The position numbers were made by a program, and so were the translations under genes. The notes beneath the pieces were generated by a model. It worked only from the letters and a program-made list of their open reading frames with translations. It did not search any database and was not told where the DNA came from. A stretch of 64,000 nucleotides of DNA from Chionoecetes opilio. Lineage: Eukaryota; Arthropoda; Malacostraca; Decapoda; Majidae. The stretch covers positions 80,001 through 144,000 of the forward strand of contig JACEEZ010009391.1 of assembly GCA_016584305.1 (NCBI GenBank). Reading direction: 5' to 3'. Of this stretch, positions 25,682-35,199 are shown piece by piece (the first letter of the stretch is position 1; each line of letters opens with the position of its first letter).

Positions 25682-26273
25682 CTAAGGGCAACTGACGTGG
25701 CACGTCTCCATCCTGCGCCTCGCACAGCCTCGCACTGGGCACCATTGTGACTGAAGGATAACACAAGGACGCAAGCGGTCCAAACGCGACGAGGCGCGCC
25801 ATGGATGCGCGAAGGTTGCCTCCGCATGCAGGCAGCCCGCGGTGCCTTGCAAGTAAAGACTAATCAGTGATGCACAAGGTCTGTGGCGGGCACGTCATCA
25901 GCGACAAGGCTGCCTCTCCTGCAAATCAATCTAAACCTCATTATTGACTTGTTTATTTATTCGATCATCTTTTTTGACATCGCTGCCGTTCACGCTATAC
26001 TAAAGATAATGAATTAGAGCCGAATATGTAGCTTCAGACATCCAATATATATTTTCCATGTAAATAATAGTAGGTACGTTTTGCAGTCCATGTTACCGCC
26101 ACTCAACCGTATCATGCGCAAACAGTCGCAGGCAAACCATTCGTGAAAATTGTACACATAAATGGGCTTTGAAGGCAGGCGTCGTGAGCAGCACCTCGTT
26201 GACTTAGGTATCACTTGGTTATCGTGTCCTTGAATAAATGCACAGAGAGAGGAAATACAGCACGACAGCGCCA
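25682..26273. other. No feature seen
   Basis: Mixed-composition sequence with short open frames only. No domain, repeat or RNA signal could be recognised. Confidence 0.5.
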
Positions 26274-26840
26274 GCGTCTCCGTGGTGTAGTGGCTATAGC
26301 GTGCCTGTCTACGAATCTGCGGGCCCTGGTTCGAATCCGATCCAGCTGGGCAAGTCAGCGACCAGCCATAACCAGCTGTTCTTACTCTCTTTCGGGGTTG
26401 ATAAATGGGTACCTGGGGAAACCTGGGGAAGGTAACTGTTGGTAATCCGGATGTCACAATAGCCCTGTGTCCCGGGGTAACGGGTCCTCACCCACCCCAG
26501 GCTCAAAGGGCTAACTTAGGCCTCTTTCACACGGCGCGGGCGATGCCCGCGCGGACCCGCTTAAGCTAATTACTAATGTTTTCAATGTAACCTTTCACAC
26601 GGCACGGGCGTCGTCCGGCTGCGGGCAACGCCCGTGCGCGGATGAAATGCAGCGCGGGCGCCCCTTGGGTCGCCCGCGGGCCCGCCTCCGCACATTGATG
26701 ATAGGATACAGTGTTTAATGCGTGTCTTCACACGTCGCGGGCAGCCCCGCGACACGCGCATTTCTCCAGAGGAAACTCATTCAGTAGCCGATTGGATTTC
26801 AACGTGACTGGTTGTGCGTGACTGTCCCTTTGTACTTAAT

Positions 26841-26945
26841 ATGGATGCTGATATTGACACAGAGCAGTTAATATCACTTGTGCAGGAGAGACCAACTCTG
26901 TGGGACAAATCACGTGAAGAAATCATTTCTACAATCAAGGGATGA
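26841..26945 (+). pseudogene. MADF-domain accessory protein, first 34 codons
   Basis: From an ATG at 26841 the frame reads MDADIDTEQLISLVQERPTL, then WDKSREEIISTIKG and a stop. The LI.LVQERP.LWDKS pattern is the first helix and core of the MADF (Myb/SANT-like) domain. PIF/Harbinger elements commonly encode such a DNA-binding accessory protein beside the transposase. Normal proteins run on for more than 150 residues. Here the sequence is cut after REEI by an internal deletion whose other side is the transposase remnant. It cannot form a complete domain. Confidence 0.7.
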
Positions 26946-27022
26946 ATCCATAATTTACGCCTATGTCTCCTCTTCTTGTGTAAATGTAATAGGTAAAGGA
27001 GACGAAGGCGATCATGGTCCAT
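26936..27022 (-). pseudogene. Harbinger transposase (HARBI1-like) N-terminal remnant
   Basis: On the - strand an ATG at 27022 opens MDHDRLRLLYLLHLHKKRRH, followed by RRKLWIHPL. The basic RR.RR.LW.HPL block is typical of the N-terminus of Harbinger transposases, just before the conserved GEF..L region, which is absent. The frame runs straight into the tail of the convergent MADF remnant at about 26940. The DDE catalytic core is entirely deleted. Confidence 0.6.
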
Positions 27023-27387
27023 AATCAATGCGTGCACAACACAAACTGGTGCGGCGCGCGGGTGCGGGTGGCTTACGCCCCTGCCGTCTGAAAAGAAACG
27101 CGGAAGCGGGTGTTTCCGCGCTTAAGCGCGGAAGTGTGAAAGAGGCCTTAGTAATGCGACGGAAATTAGCACCGAAGGCCACGCGCAGCATAGCGTATGC
27201 CAATCTTTACCTTTACTTTTAATGCCAGCGCAACCATTATATACCTTGAGATTACCTAGCAAGACACACTGGTATAGATACAAACTGATGAGGGCCAGTA
27301 ACCATCGTTGTTGTTGCTATGGCAGGGATGGTGTGTAACGGAGCCTTTCAAACAAATCATCACCAGCAGTCGACGATGGGATCATTA

Positions 27388-27838
27388 AAGGCCTATCCAG
27401 ACGAGCGGGCCTGATCGGCGGGCATGCCCGTCGTCGGGCACATTTGACGGGCAAACCATCGAATTGCCCGATCATCATTCGCCCGTTGAGCGAAATGACC
27501 GTGTGGTGCCCGGTTGCTTGAGGAGCTACGCCGCTGCCAAACACAAATTAACATTAGGGATAAGTACAAGGCTTGCCTCCCACTTATCACTTCGTTGTAA
27601 CACGGTTCACATCAGGAACTTTATACACACAGCAACAATTATGCTACACAATACTTCTTCGCAGTAGTACTGGGCACCATGTTTATCGTACCGCATTCGA
27701 CAACCTACCTGGCATCGTCGGGCACGCCCGCTCATTCATCGACTCTGCCGTGTGGACAACATTCACGGGCTTGCCCGGCACAATTTGTCCGCCGACCGCG
27801 CTGCCCGCCGGGCACGCCCGCTCGTCTGGATAGGCCTT
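27388..27838. mobile_element. 451-bp TIR element with CGGGC-rich interior
   Basis: A perfect 23-bp inverted repeat lies at 27388-27410 and 27816-27838. Its outer part is AAGGCCTATCCAGACGAGCG. GC-rich palindromes follow (GGGCATGCCC, TGCCCGTCGTCGGGCA), with another GGGCACGCCCGCTC near 27720. No target-site duplication is clear (flanks CATTA and CAGGC). The style of termini and subterminal CGGGC repeats resembles the neighbouring Harbinger derivative, but the superfamily is not proven. Confidence 0.75.
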
Positions 27839-28212
27839 CAGGCAGGCCATCGTGCGATCCTCAATTTCATTGTCCTTGGCGTTTTTCAGATGTACTTTAG
27901 GCGCGAGGGACGCACTGAGAATGCCGTAAACATGATTTTCAGTGTTGTGTAACAAAACTGCTTTGCATCCTAATGACTGTTGTCGTGTGGGAGGCTGCGT
28001 GCCCCACACCACCACTTAAACAAGAGTCTCAAAACATCTCCTTTGCCATGCCACTGCCGCCTTGTTATGTACCCAGTTTGTTATTGCTTGACGAACGCGA
28101 TACCGTTAACTGCTGGTGGATGTGATGGTGGTGGTTGTGGTCGTGGCAGCTTGTTGAGAGGCGTCAACTCATGCAGGACAAGTCGGTCAGTCAAGTCACT
28201 CGCATAATGTTT

Positions 28213-28244
28213 CAGTGTTATAAATTTATCAATTTATAACACTG
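28213..28244. repeat. Perfect 14-bp hairpin
   Basis: CAGTGTTATAAATT is followed by a 4-base loop and its exact reverse complement AATTTATAACACTG. AT-rich, with no T-run, so not read as a terminator. Function unknown. Confidence 0.7.
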
Positions 28245-28328
28245 CCACATGAGTACGCTGAAGGATGGTTGCACTCCTATGATATTGTGGAGAGTAGTAT
28301 TTACAGAGACCTCTTGCTGCCTAAACAA

Positions 28329-28618
28329 ATAAGATAAAGATCGGTAAAGATGGGGGCATACGCTATGCTGCGCGTGGCCTCGGTGTTAAACTCCGTTGCA
28401 TTATCCTTTGAGCCTGTGGTGGGTGACAACCCGCTACCCCGGGACACAGGGTTATAATTTTTTCCTTCCTTCCCCAGGTTTCCCCAGGTACCCATTTATC
28501 AACCACGAAAGGGAGGAAGAACAGCTGGTTGGGCTGGCTGCCGACTTGTCCTGTCCCGGATTCAAACCAAGGCCCGCAGATTCGTAGCTAGGCGCGCTAG
28601 CCACTACACCACGGAGGC
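28329..28618 (-). mobile_element. tRNA-derived SINE, uninterrupted copy
   Basis: The reverse complement has CCTCCGTGGTGTAGTGGC, then ACGAATCTGCGGGCC, GATAAATGGGTACCTGGGG, CCCGGGGTAGCGGG, GGCTCAAAGGATAATGC and GGCCACGCGCAGCATAGCG. This is the same order as the split copy at 26274-27222, without the insertion. It supplies the empty-site comparison for the nested Harbinger derivative. Confidence 0.85.
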
Positions 28619-29498
28619 TAAATAAGTGCTCGCAGTAAACTCGCTGGGATTGGGAGAGGCTGCTACCACGATTACACTGCCCAGTGCTTCCGTACCTGGA
28701 AATCTGAATTCCTTATGACAGTTGCTAAAAAAAATAAAAAAATAAACGACAAAGCAATTTCTGAAGACATTTCATTGACTGCATGAATCTTTCTTTTTCT
28801 TTTCGCCCATTTCTTAGTTTGAATGTAATTGGTTGTTGAGTATGCATTTATTTCTAGGTATTTGTAAGTTTCAATAACGTAGTTACATGGAGATAAGACC
28901 ATGAAAACTTGAGATGATGGGGCCTCGGACTAGCACCTCACGTCATCATGCATTCGACCCCCCACCTCCCGTACAATCTTCCAAGAGGGAAATTTTCGTT
29001 TCTCATCATACTTCAATTTTTGGTGAACAAAAATATCTATCTATGATATATTTTGATGGGGGTATTTTTTCTAAACCTTATAGCCTACTTGTTCTTCGAC
29101 AAAATCGCCTTATTATTAATTTTTTTAAGAGACGGGGGACACTACCCTAAGCCAGCGATTATGGGGAAAAAAGATAATCCATCAGATTTAATAGAAAAGC
29201 ACATCACACTTTTATATATATTTTATAACAAGATTCAACCCCACGTCTTACTTCCTAAACAGAAGGAGGGGCCCGGCCAAAATAACAATTTTAAGATCAT
29301 TAAAAAGCATATTGAAATAAATTTAAAATACCAACCTCGATTTCGACCTGATTTCTCGGATATCGGATTTGCCCGGGAAAAATCGAGGTCGGGGATATTG
29401 CAATCTCGACAATTTATTAGTTTTTTTTTTTTTTGTTTTTTTTACTTGTTTTTTATTTTCTTTATGTTGAGTGGAAATGTCAGTGTCCGCGCATCCGC
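28619..29498. other. No gene seen; AT-rich with poly-T tract
   Basis: Only short frames in AT-rich DNA. A CGATTTC...CCCGGGAAAAATCGAGG inverted motif lies at about 29337-29386, followed by a T-run near 29421-29433. Related CCGGGAAATCGAGG text recurs at about 29980, so an undefined element may span 29330-30000. Confidence 0.4.
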
Positions 29499-29800
29499 CA
29501 GGTGGGAGCATGCTCAGCGTCGTATGTACATTGGCACAACATCACGGTTCACTGGCACAGCCTCGTCAGTCACTGACTCCCATGCTTGGTGCAAGAAACA
29601 TTTGAGACTTGAAAAACTTTTGGTGCCTCCCGCCAGGTGGCAGCATGCTGCAGCGGCGTATTGTTACAATTGGACACACTACACTCACGGTTCACTGCAC
29701 TGCTCGTAGTCCTGACCCACTGCCCCTGGTGCAGAGAAGTCTCTGAGACTATTGAACACTTTCTGCTGCCTCGCCAGGTGCTGATGCTCAGGCGGACGTA
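29499..29800. repeat. Diverged tandem repeat, about 135-bp unit
   Basis: Units start CCGCCAGGTGGGAGCATGCT (about 29499), CCGCCAGGTGGCAGCATGCT (about 29632) and CGCCAGGTGCTGATGCTCAG (about 29774). Shared internal blocks are CACGGTTCACTG, TGGTGCA and GAGACT-TGAA. The third unit is incomplete. Confidence 0.75.
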
Positions 29801-29891
29801 AAAGCATGGCGGCAGGAGTTGTTGATATTGCGGTTGCAGGACAGTAAATACAAGTAGGATAAACGTCCGGGGTGGGTAATGGCATCGGATT

Positions 29892-29893
29892 TT

Positions 29894-29926
<33 letters not shown>
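29892..29926. repeat. Poly-T tract
   Basis: A run of about 35 T residues, possibly the poly-A tail of a - strand retroposed sequence. Confidence 0.8.
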
Positions 29927-29930
<4 letters not shown>

Positions 29931-30149
29931 GCGATTCCCGGACTTTTGCGGTTCCCGGACCAGTGCTCCCCCCTATTAGTCCGGGAAATCGAGGTTTGTG
30001 TGTAATTGGTTTTTTTCTAAAAAAAAATCGGGAAGCTGAGAAATGAGATAATACCTTTGCAATTGAAATGCTCCCCAAGTCAGTTTTGTATTAAATGCAT
30101 TCTGTTCACCCGATTTATGACTAACCTTGGTGTAGTAATCACGAACCTG

Positions 30150-32375
30150 ATTGATGTTGGAGTCGGGAAATATGTGGGTGGATGAGGAGAGGACACTTTG
30201 ATGTAGCGAGTGACCATAACGTCATGGTAATGGAGTATGAGTGTTTGAAGGAAAAAAGGATGAGCGCGAAAGAGGAGAGGAATGGACGATGGAAGCTTAG
30301 AATGCAGACTGGGATTATTTCAGAGAAGTGGTGAATAATGAGGACTGGAAGCTGGGAGAGAATGGTTTGAGGGCTGAGAGAGGTGTGGATGAGCTGAATG
30401 AAATATTATTAAGTAAGCTGCAGAAGAGAGCATGGGGCAGAACAAGTAAGAGAGCAAATGGCAGGACAAGAAAGAGTTGGTGGAACAATGAGATTGATAA
30501 GGCAAGGAAAAAAAGAAAACAGTCAAATCGGAAGTGTAGGAGTCTGAGAAAGAATAGGTCAAACAGTGAGGCTGAAGGAATATAGAATATGAAAGGGCAT
30601 GGGAAGAGTATAAGAGTAAGCAAAAGGAGGTGAAATGCTTGGTGAAGAAGGCAAGAGTGAATGAAGAGAGAAAAGTTATCAGAGAACTTAGGGAAAAAGG
30701 TGAGGAAGGAGGTAGGGAATGGTATAAGTTCTTGAGAGGAGAAGAGAGTAAGCATACAAGTAATGTAGAAGAACTAGTGGTGAATGGCAAGTCACTAAGA
30801 GATAAAAAGGAAATGGTCAGAGCTGTATAGAAGACTTCTGGAAAGATGTTGGAGGTGTGAATGAGCCTGATAGTGACTTAGGGAACATCACCTTAGGGAG
30901 GAAAATAGAGGAAATATGGATGAAGAGATTATAATTGATGAGATTGAAGAGTATGTTAGGAAACTGAAAAATAGAAAGGCCCCTGGAATGGACGGTAACC
31001 CGAATGAATTCTATAGAGAGGGTGGTGAGGGAATAATTGAGGGAATGCATGAGTTGTTTGGACATCTATGGAGAGAAGAAAGTGTGCCTGGTACCTGGAA
31101 TGACAGTAGAGTGACTCTCGTACATAAGGGAGGACACGCGAGTAAGAAGGAGATTAAGAATTACAGGCCAATAGCGATGTGTGACACGGTATGTAAGATT
31201 TTTTGTGGTGTACTGAATGAAAGACTATGTGCAGTTGTGGAAAGAAATAAAGTGATTGGTGAAGAGCAGAATGGATTCTGAAGAGAGCAGGGTGTGGCAG
31301 TCCCTAGCATTATGTATGGCCTGGAAACAATGGTGTGGTCTAAGAAAAAGTTGGACAGATTGGAAGTAACACACAACAAAGCAGGCAGAATAGCATTAGA
31401 TGCCAATAGGTATGTGGCAGAGGAAGCGATCAGAGGAGACATGGGATGGAGCACGTTCAGAGAGATGATAGCAAAGGCAGGATTGAGATACAGAGCTAGG
31501 CTGCAACGAATGGATGACAGCAAGTGGACAAGTAAGGTTTGGGACTGGAATATGTATGGGAAGTGGATGAAAGACTCAGTAAAAGTGGAAAGGTGAACAG
31601 GTGAACTGGGAATGTTTGTGACAGGAGTGATGAGACATGGGAGTATGGCTGTATGCAAAAAGGAAATAAATAGAAGAGTGGAAGAGAAAGAGAAAGAAGA
31701 ATGGCTGAGGGGAATGAGTGAGAAATCAACACTGAAATGGTACTACAGGAGAAAGGACAAGTCACGGTATAAAAGTTTCTATGATGGTGGCTACGGAGGG
31801 GATTTAGTCTTCAGAGCTAGGACAAAGTCGCTGAAGGTAAATAGTCGTATGTACAGATGGAAGAATGGTGGCAGCAAAGTGTGTGATATGTGTGACAGGA
31901 GTGGATGAAACCGAGGAGCACTTGATGCTGGAATGTGAACGGTATGAGCATGCTATAACAAAGGTGTTGGAGGTAGTGGTAGGAGAGGTCGGAGTGGAAG
32001 AATGGAGAGATGAGAGCCAGGAGTGTGGATAGGCAGATGGAGTACCTGCTGGGGTTGTGTGCTGAGTGGAGGAGTGACAGATAGTATACTAGTCGTGTGA
32101 TTGAGTGTAAAAGAATTTTTGGAGAATTCTTGGAGAGCCCGTATTTGAGAGAATGAGAGGCAGGGGGTCCCTCAGTGATGGGAGATCCCGTATGAATGTG
32201 ATTCAGAGAGATGTAAGAGGGGAAAATGAAACCCCTAGCTGTGCTTCCCCCTTTTTGCTTCTCTCCCAACAGATTACATGCGTGGGAGAACGCCGGACCA
32301 AAGGCTTCACCGACAGCATCCGCTGGCTGACTCCCAACTCAAGTTCAAACTCAAGCTCTACGACTGTGATTAATT
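30150..32375 (+). mobile_element. Internally deleted LINE copy
   Basis: The left part carries the end of an APE-type endonuclease: VASDHNVMVMEYE with the catalytic SDHN at 30209-30220. Next come a basic linker (RKSWWNNEIDKARKKRKQ), then KAPGMDGNPNE and NYRPIAMCDTV up to GEEQNGF. At about 31281-31290 the sequence jumps to PSIMYGLETMVWSKKKLDRL. Compared with the 22-24 kb copies, about 0.73 kb including the RT palm and YADD box is lost. The 3' part keeps a Cys/His motif (KVCDMCDRSG...EEHLMLECERYE) and the shared end AACGCCGGACCAAAGGCTTC with AACTCAAG-type tail repeats. Confidence 0.8.
30916..31596 (+). pseudogene. LINE ORF2 with RT catalytic core deleted
   Basis: The first frame (30916-31281) holds RT motifs 0-2 and ends at a stop immediately after QNGF. 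The second (31294-31596) resumes at the RT thumb. The junction has lost the FLDIEKAYD aspartate, RQGC..SPLLF and YADD, so no polymerase activity is possible. Its preserved 5' endonuclease remnant and 3' end suggest the deletion arose within the element. Confidence 0.8.
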
Positions 32376-32624
32376 CACAGGTGTACACCAGAGGGCGAAT
32401 ATCATCGATTTCTTCACACCATCACTGCCTGGGCCTTCAACAACAACATAACCTGGCTCATAGGGTTCCTCAAGGGATCCTCGCAGCCCTAAACAACACC
32501 AAGAACCAAGAGCTGCCCGCCCTTACTACGCCAGGGCCAATAGGGTGGAATAGCCTCGCCTGCTCCCTCTTGAAGAAGTCTGGTAAGCTGCCACGCCTGT
32601 GAGACGCCTCGCAGTACTTATTTC
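32376..32624. other. No feature seen
   Basis: Short non-repetitive stretch between the LINE tail and the foldback element. No recognisable domain. Confidence 0.4.
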
Positions 32625-33077
32625 GGTAAAATTCTAGAGTCCTTTCCCGCCCTAATTAGTGGGATTTTTTCCTCCAGACCTTCACAGATCCCTTCAGATA
32701 CCTCTAAGACGTAATTATAAAGTGGGGGAGAGGTAAAAAAAAAAAGAAAAAACTACTAACCTAACCTAACGTGGTAAAATTTTAGTTCTTTCCCGCCCTT
32801 AGGTCTCGCTAGGAGGTTATAGGTAAGGTTAGGTTAGGATATAGTGAGGTTATATTGAGGTTAGGTTAGTCTTTTTTTCTCTCTTGGATGTAGGTAGTGT
32901 TAGGTGACAGGAACTACCACGTGTAGGCCTCGCGGCCTCTTGTAGCTTCCTTATTTTCTTATGTTCTTATGTTCTCTCCCACACTATAATTGCGTTTTAG
33001 AGGTATCTTAAAGAATCTGTGAAGGTCTGGAGGAAAAAAGTCCACTAATAAGGGCGGGAAAGGACTAGAATTTTACC
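32625..33077. mobile_element. Foldback element (about 105-bp arms) holding a LINE end
   Basis: The left arm (32625-32732: GGTAAAATTCTAGAGTCCTT...CCTCCAGACCTTCACAGAT...GGGGGAGAG) is repeated inverted at 32974-33077 (CTCTCCC...ATCTGTGAAGGTCTGGAGG...CTAGAATTTTACC). Between them lie AACCTAACCTAAC/TTAGGTTAGG runs and the LINE 3' end at 32885-32973. A second GTGGTAAAATTTTAG...TTCCCGCCC inside suggests a tandem terminal motif. Confidence 0.75.
32885..32973 (+). mobile_element. CR1/L2-type LINE 3' end inside the foldback element
   Basis: GATGTAGGTAGTGTTAGGTG...GAACTACCACGTGTAGGCCT...CTTATTTTCTTATGTTCTTATG matches the 3' ends at 1775-1853 and 15148-15226. It has an ATGTTCTT repeat tail. No ORF part is present. 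Confidence 0.75.
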
Positions 33078-33085
33078 CTTATTTC

Positions 33086-33205
33086 TACGGGCTTATATTG
33101 TGACAGGTGTTCAGGGCTTGGGGGTCCTGTATTAGGTTATTTCTACGGGCTTAGGGTGACAGGACGGTGTTCAGGGCTTGGGGGTCCTGTGTTAGGTCAG
33201 CCATA
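33086..33205. repeat. Two-copy tandem duplication, about 60 bp
   Basis: TGTTCAGGGCTTGGGGGTCCTGT.TTAGGT occurs twice, preceded each time by TTTCTACGGGCTTA. The second copy has a small insertion. Confidence 0.8.
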
Positions 33206-33760
33206 GCAGTTAACAGCAGCTCCAGGATATTTTTGCCTTGCCTTGGTTTGGTAATGAGCTGTGCCACATGGGTTTCTGCTCACTCCAACACTATTTTCGA
33301 CTTTGTTTCTGTTTATACAAGAAACATTTTCCCAGTTACCCTCCATATTCATCAGGTAACTGGAGAGATCCTTAAAGTCAGTCTTTACCACCTGGGGGGT
33401 ATAATGATGTAGTTCCACTAATGTAATGGAGTATTATCGCTTGTGTGGCTCCATAACTTGCCTTGTCTTACTGACGATAGACATAGCGCCAGGATTCACA
33501 GATGGGCACCCGAAAAACTTAGGTGGGAAGGGTGGGAGTGAACATGTTTGTTTACTGTGGCGTCTGAGGGGATATTTATGCAAAGGCTAGACAGTCAGGC
33601 AGACAGACAGACATGCTGGTATTTTCCTAAGCGGGGAGGGAGAGGAGGCCTTGCCAACTGTGGTGTGAGTGAGGCAGGAAGCAGGGTGTGAGCCCCGCAG
33701 GCAGGAGTGTCAAGGTAGCGTGTAGCTCTCTGTGTCCTGATTGTCACCACTGTTGCAGGT
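33206..33760. other. Upstream region of the zinc-finger gene; no other gene seen
   Basis: At about 33739-33759 the sequence TGATTGTCACCACTGTTGCAG followed by GTGCTGAGG looks like a 3' splice site. A non-coding first exon may therefore lie upstream and the 5' leader begin near 33760. No TATA box is evident, and the leader is GC-rich. Confidence 0.35.
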
Positions 33761-33903
33761 GCTGAGGTCATAGGCCAAGCCGGCTGCTCCGCCCGGCACT
33801 GATCCGGCTCGCTTCGGCATCCCCGAGGGTTCCCTCAGGACCGGCCGTCGCGTGTGCTGGTGAGAGTATTGCTGCGGTGGAGGCTGTGGGGACGGGCTGC
33901 AGC

Positions 33904-35013
33904 ATGAGTGGCCGAGGGCAGCAGGATCAGTCTGCCTCAGGGGGGGGGAGGCACAGGTGTGATGGCAAGAATCACCTGAAGGCAGGCAGCTCAGGCCACA
34001 AGGCAGACAGTGAACTGATGTGTCAAACTTGTGGTAAAACTTTTAAATGCAAGAGTAAGCTTGAGGAACATTCCTTGACACACAGTGGTGTTAAGAATTA
34101 TAAATGTCTTGAGTGTGGGAATAGTTTTGCTAGAAAATCAGACCTCACCAAACACACCCTAAGACACAGGGGTGTTAAGAATCATAAATGCCTTGAGTGT
34201 GGGAAAAGGTTCACTCAAAAGGCTCATCTCACCAGACACACCCTGACACACAGCGGTGTTAAGAATTATGAATGCCTTGAGTGTGGGAAAAGGTTCACTC
34301 TAAGGTCTCATCTCACCGTACACACCCTGACACACAGTAGTGTTAAGAAATATGAATGCCTTGAATGTGGGAAAAGGTTCACTCTCAAGTGTAACCTCAC
34401 CACACACACCTTAACACACAGTAGTGTTAAGAAATATGAATGCCTTGAGTGTGGGAAAAGGTTCACTCTGAAGTGTAACCTCACCAGACACACCTTGACA
34501 CACGGTGATGCTAAGAATTATGAATGCCTTGAGTGTGGGAAAGAGTTCACTCAAAAGTCATCCCTCACCAGACATACCCTGACACACAGTGGTGTTAAGA
34601 ATCATGAATGCCTTGAGTGTGGGAAAAAGTTCACTCAACCGTCATCCCTCACCGCACACACCCTGACGCACGGTGATGCTAAGAATTATAAATGTCTTGA
34701 GTGTGGGAAAAGATTTACTAGAAAGTCATCCCTCACCGGACACACCCTGACACACGGTGATGCTAAGAATTACAAATGTCTTGAGTGTGGGAAAAGATTT
34801 ACTAGAAAGTCATCCCTCACCGCACACACCCTGACACACAGTGGTGTTAAGAATTATGAATGCCTTGAGTGTGGGAAAAGATTTACTTTCAATTATAATC
34901 TCAATGCACACACCTTGAGGCACACTGGCTATAGGAAATTCAAGTGTGATATTTGTAGCAAGTGTTTTTATCGCAAGCATGAAATTGCCAGGCACATGAA
35001 GATCCACTTTTGA
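33904..35013 (+). CDS. C2H2 zinc-finger protein with 12 tandem fingers
   Basis: A 369-residue protein, probably a nuclear sequence-specific DNA-binding protein. The start is the ATG in GCAGCATGAGTGGCC; an upstream in-frame GTG is not needed. Residues 1-39 are a disordered S/G-rich leader with no KRAB, BTB or ZAD domain. Twelve fingers follow at an exact 28-residue spacing, their first cysteines at residues 40, 68, 96 and so on to 348. All have intact C-x2-C...H-x3-H. Fingers 2-11 share CLECGKRFT...LT.HTLTH. Linkers are SGVKNY, SSVKKY or GDAKNY instead of TGEKPY. Helix residues -1 to 6 vary: RKSDLTK, QKAHLTR, LRSHLTV, LKCNLTT, LKCNLTR, QKSSLTR, QPSSLTA, RKSSLTG, RKSSLTA, FNYNLNA. The array is stop-free and intronless. 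Tandem growth of an 84-bp unit is clear. Targets are unknown. Confidence 0.9.
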   Translation: MSGRGQQDQSASGGGRHRCDGKNHLKAGSSGHKADSELMCQTCGKTFKCKSKLEEHSLTHSGVKNYKCLECGNSFARKSDLTKHTLRHRGVKNHKCLECGKRFTQKAHLTRHTLTHSGVKNYECLECGKRFTLRSHLTVHTLTHSSVKKYECLECGKRFTLKCNLTTHTLTHSSVKKYECLECGKRFTLKCNLTRHTLTHGDAKNYECLECGKEFTQKSSLTRHTLTHSGVKNHECLECGKKFTQPSSLTAHTLTHGDAKNYKCLECGKRFTRKSSLTGHTLTHGDAKNYKCLECGKRFTRKSSLTAHTLTHSGVKNYECLECGKRFTFNYNLNAHTLRHTGYRKFKCDICSKCFYRKHEIARHMKIHF

Positions 35014-35189
35014 GGTGGTGTGTTGTGTGGACAAGTGTGGTTGTACCCGTGCCTGTGGGAGTGTGTCCTGTGTGGGAATGGGTGGTGGTGGGCAGGGTGT
35101 TACATGTGTGGTGGCAGCCGTGCCCTTGTGTTCTGTGAGGGAGTAATGGCCCCAGCAGTTGTTGGGTTGGCAGTGCAAGTGTGACTTTC

Positions 35190-35195
35190 AATAAA
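35190..35195 (+). promoter_or_regulatory. Poly(A) signal AATAAA for the zinc-finger gene
   Basis: A canonical AATAAA 177 bp after the stop codon, followed by a GT-rich stretch (TGTGTGTGC), as expected for cleavage and polyadenylation. Confidence 0.65.
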
Positions 35196-35199
35196 TGTG

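Larger units (their letters stand above)
26519..27147. mobile_element. PIF/Harbinger-like deletion derivative, TTA TSD
   Basis: Perfect 14-bp TIRs, GGCCTCTTTCACAC at 26519-26532 and inverted at 27134-27147, are flanked by TTA on both sides (26516-26518 and 27148-27150). A 3-bp TWA duplication is diagnostic for PIF/Harbinger. Subterminal regions are GC-rich and full of CGGGCG/GCCCGC palindromes. Two gene remnants converge inside: a MADF/Myb-like start on + and a HARBI1-like transposase start on -. It lies inside a SINE, so it is younger than that SINE copy. It is non-autonomous. Confidence 0.85.
26274..27222 (+). mobile_element. tRNA-derived SINE split by a nested transposon
   Basis: The head has A box TGGTGTAGTGG (26283-26293) and B box GGTTCGAATCC (26328-26338). 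The body contains ATAAATGGGTACCTGGGGAAA, GTCCCGGGGTAACGGGT and CCACCCCAGGCTCAAAGG. The tail (AATGCGACGG...GGCCACGCGCAGCATAGCG, then CTTTACCTTTAC) resumes at 27151 after a 629-bp insertion. The uninterrupted - strand copy at 28329-28618 shows the two parts are one element. Confidence 0.85.

Noticed and set aside
29053..29709. 218-codon open frame on +
   Set aside because: It crosses a poly-T tract and a tandem repeat; no domain; composition is AT-driven.
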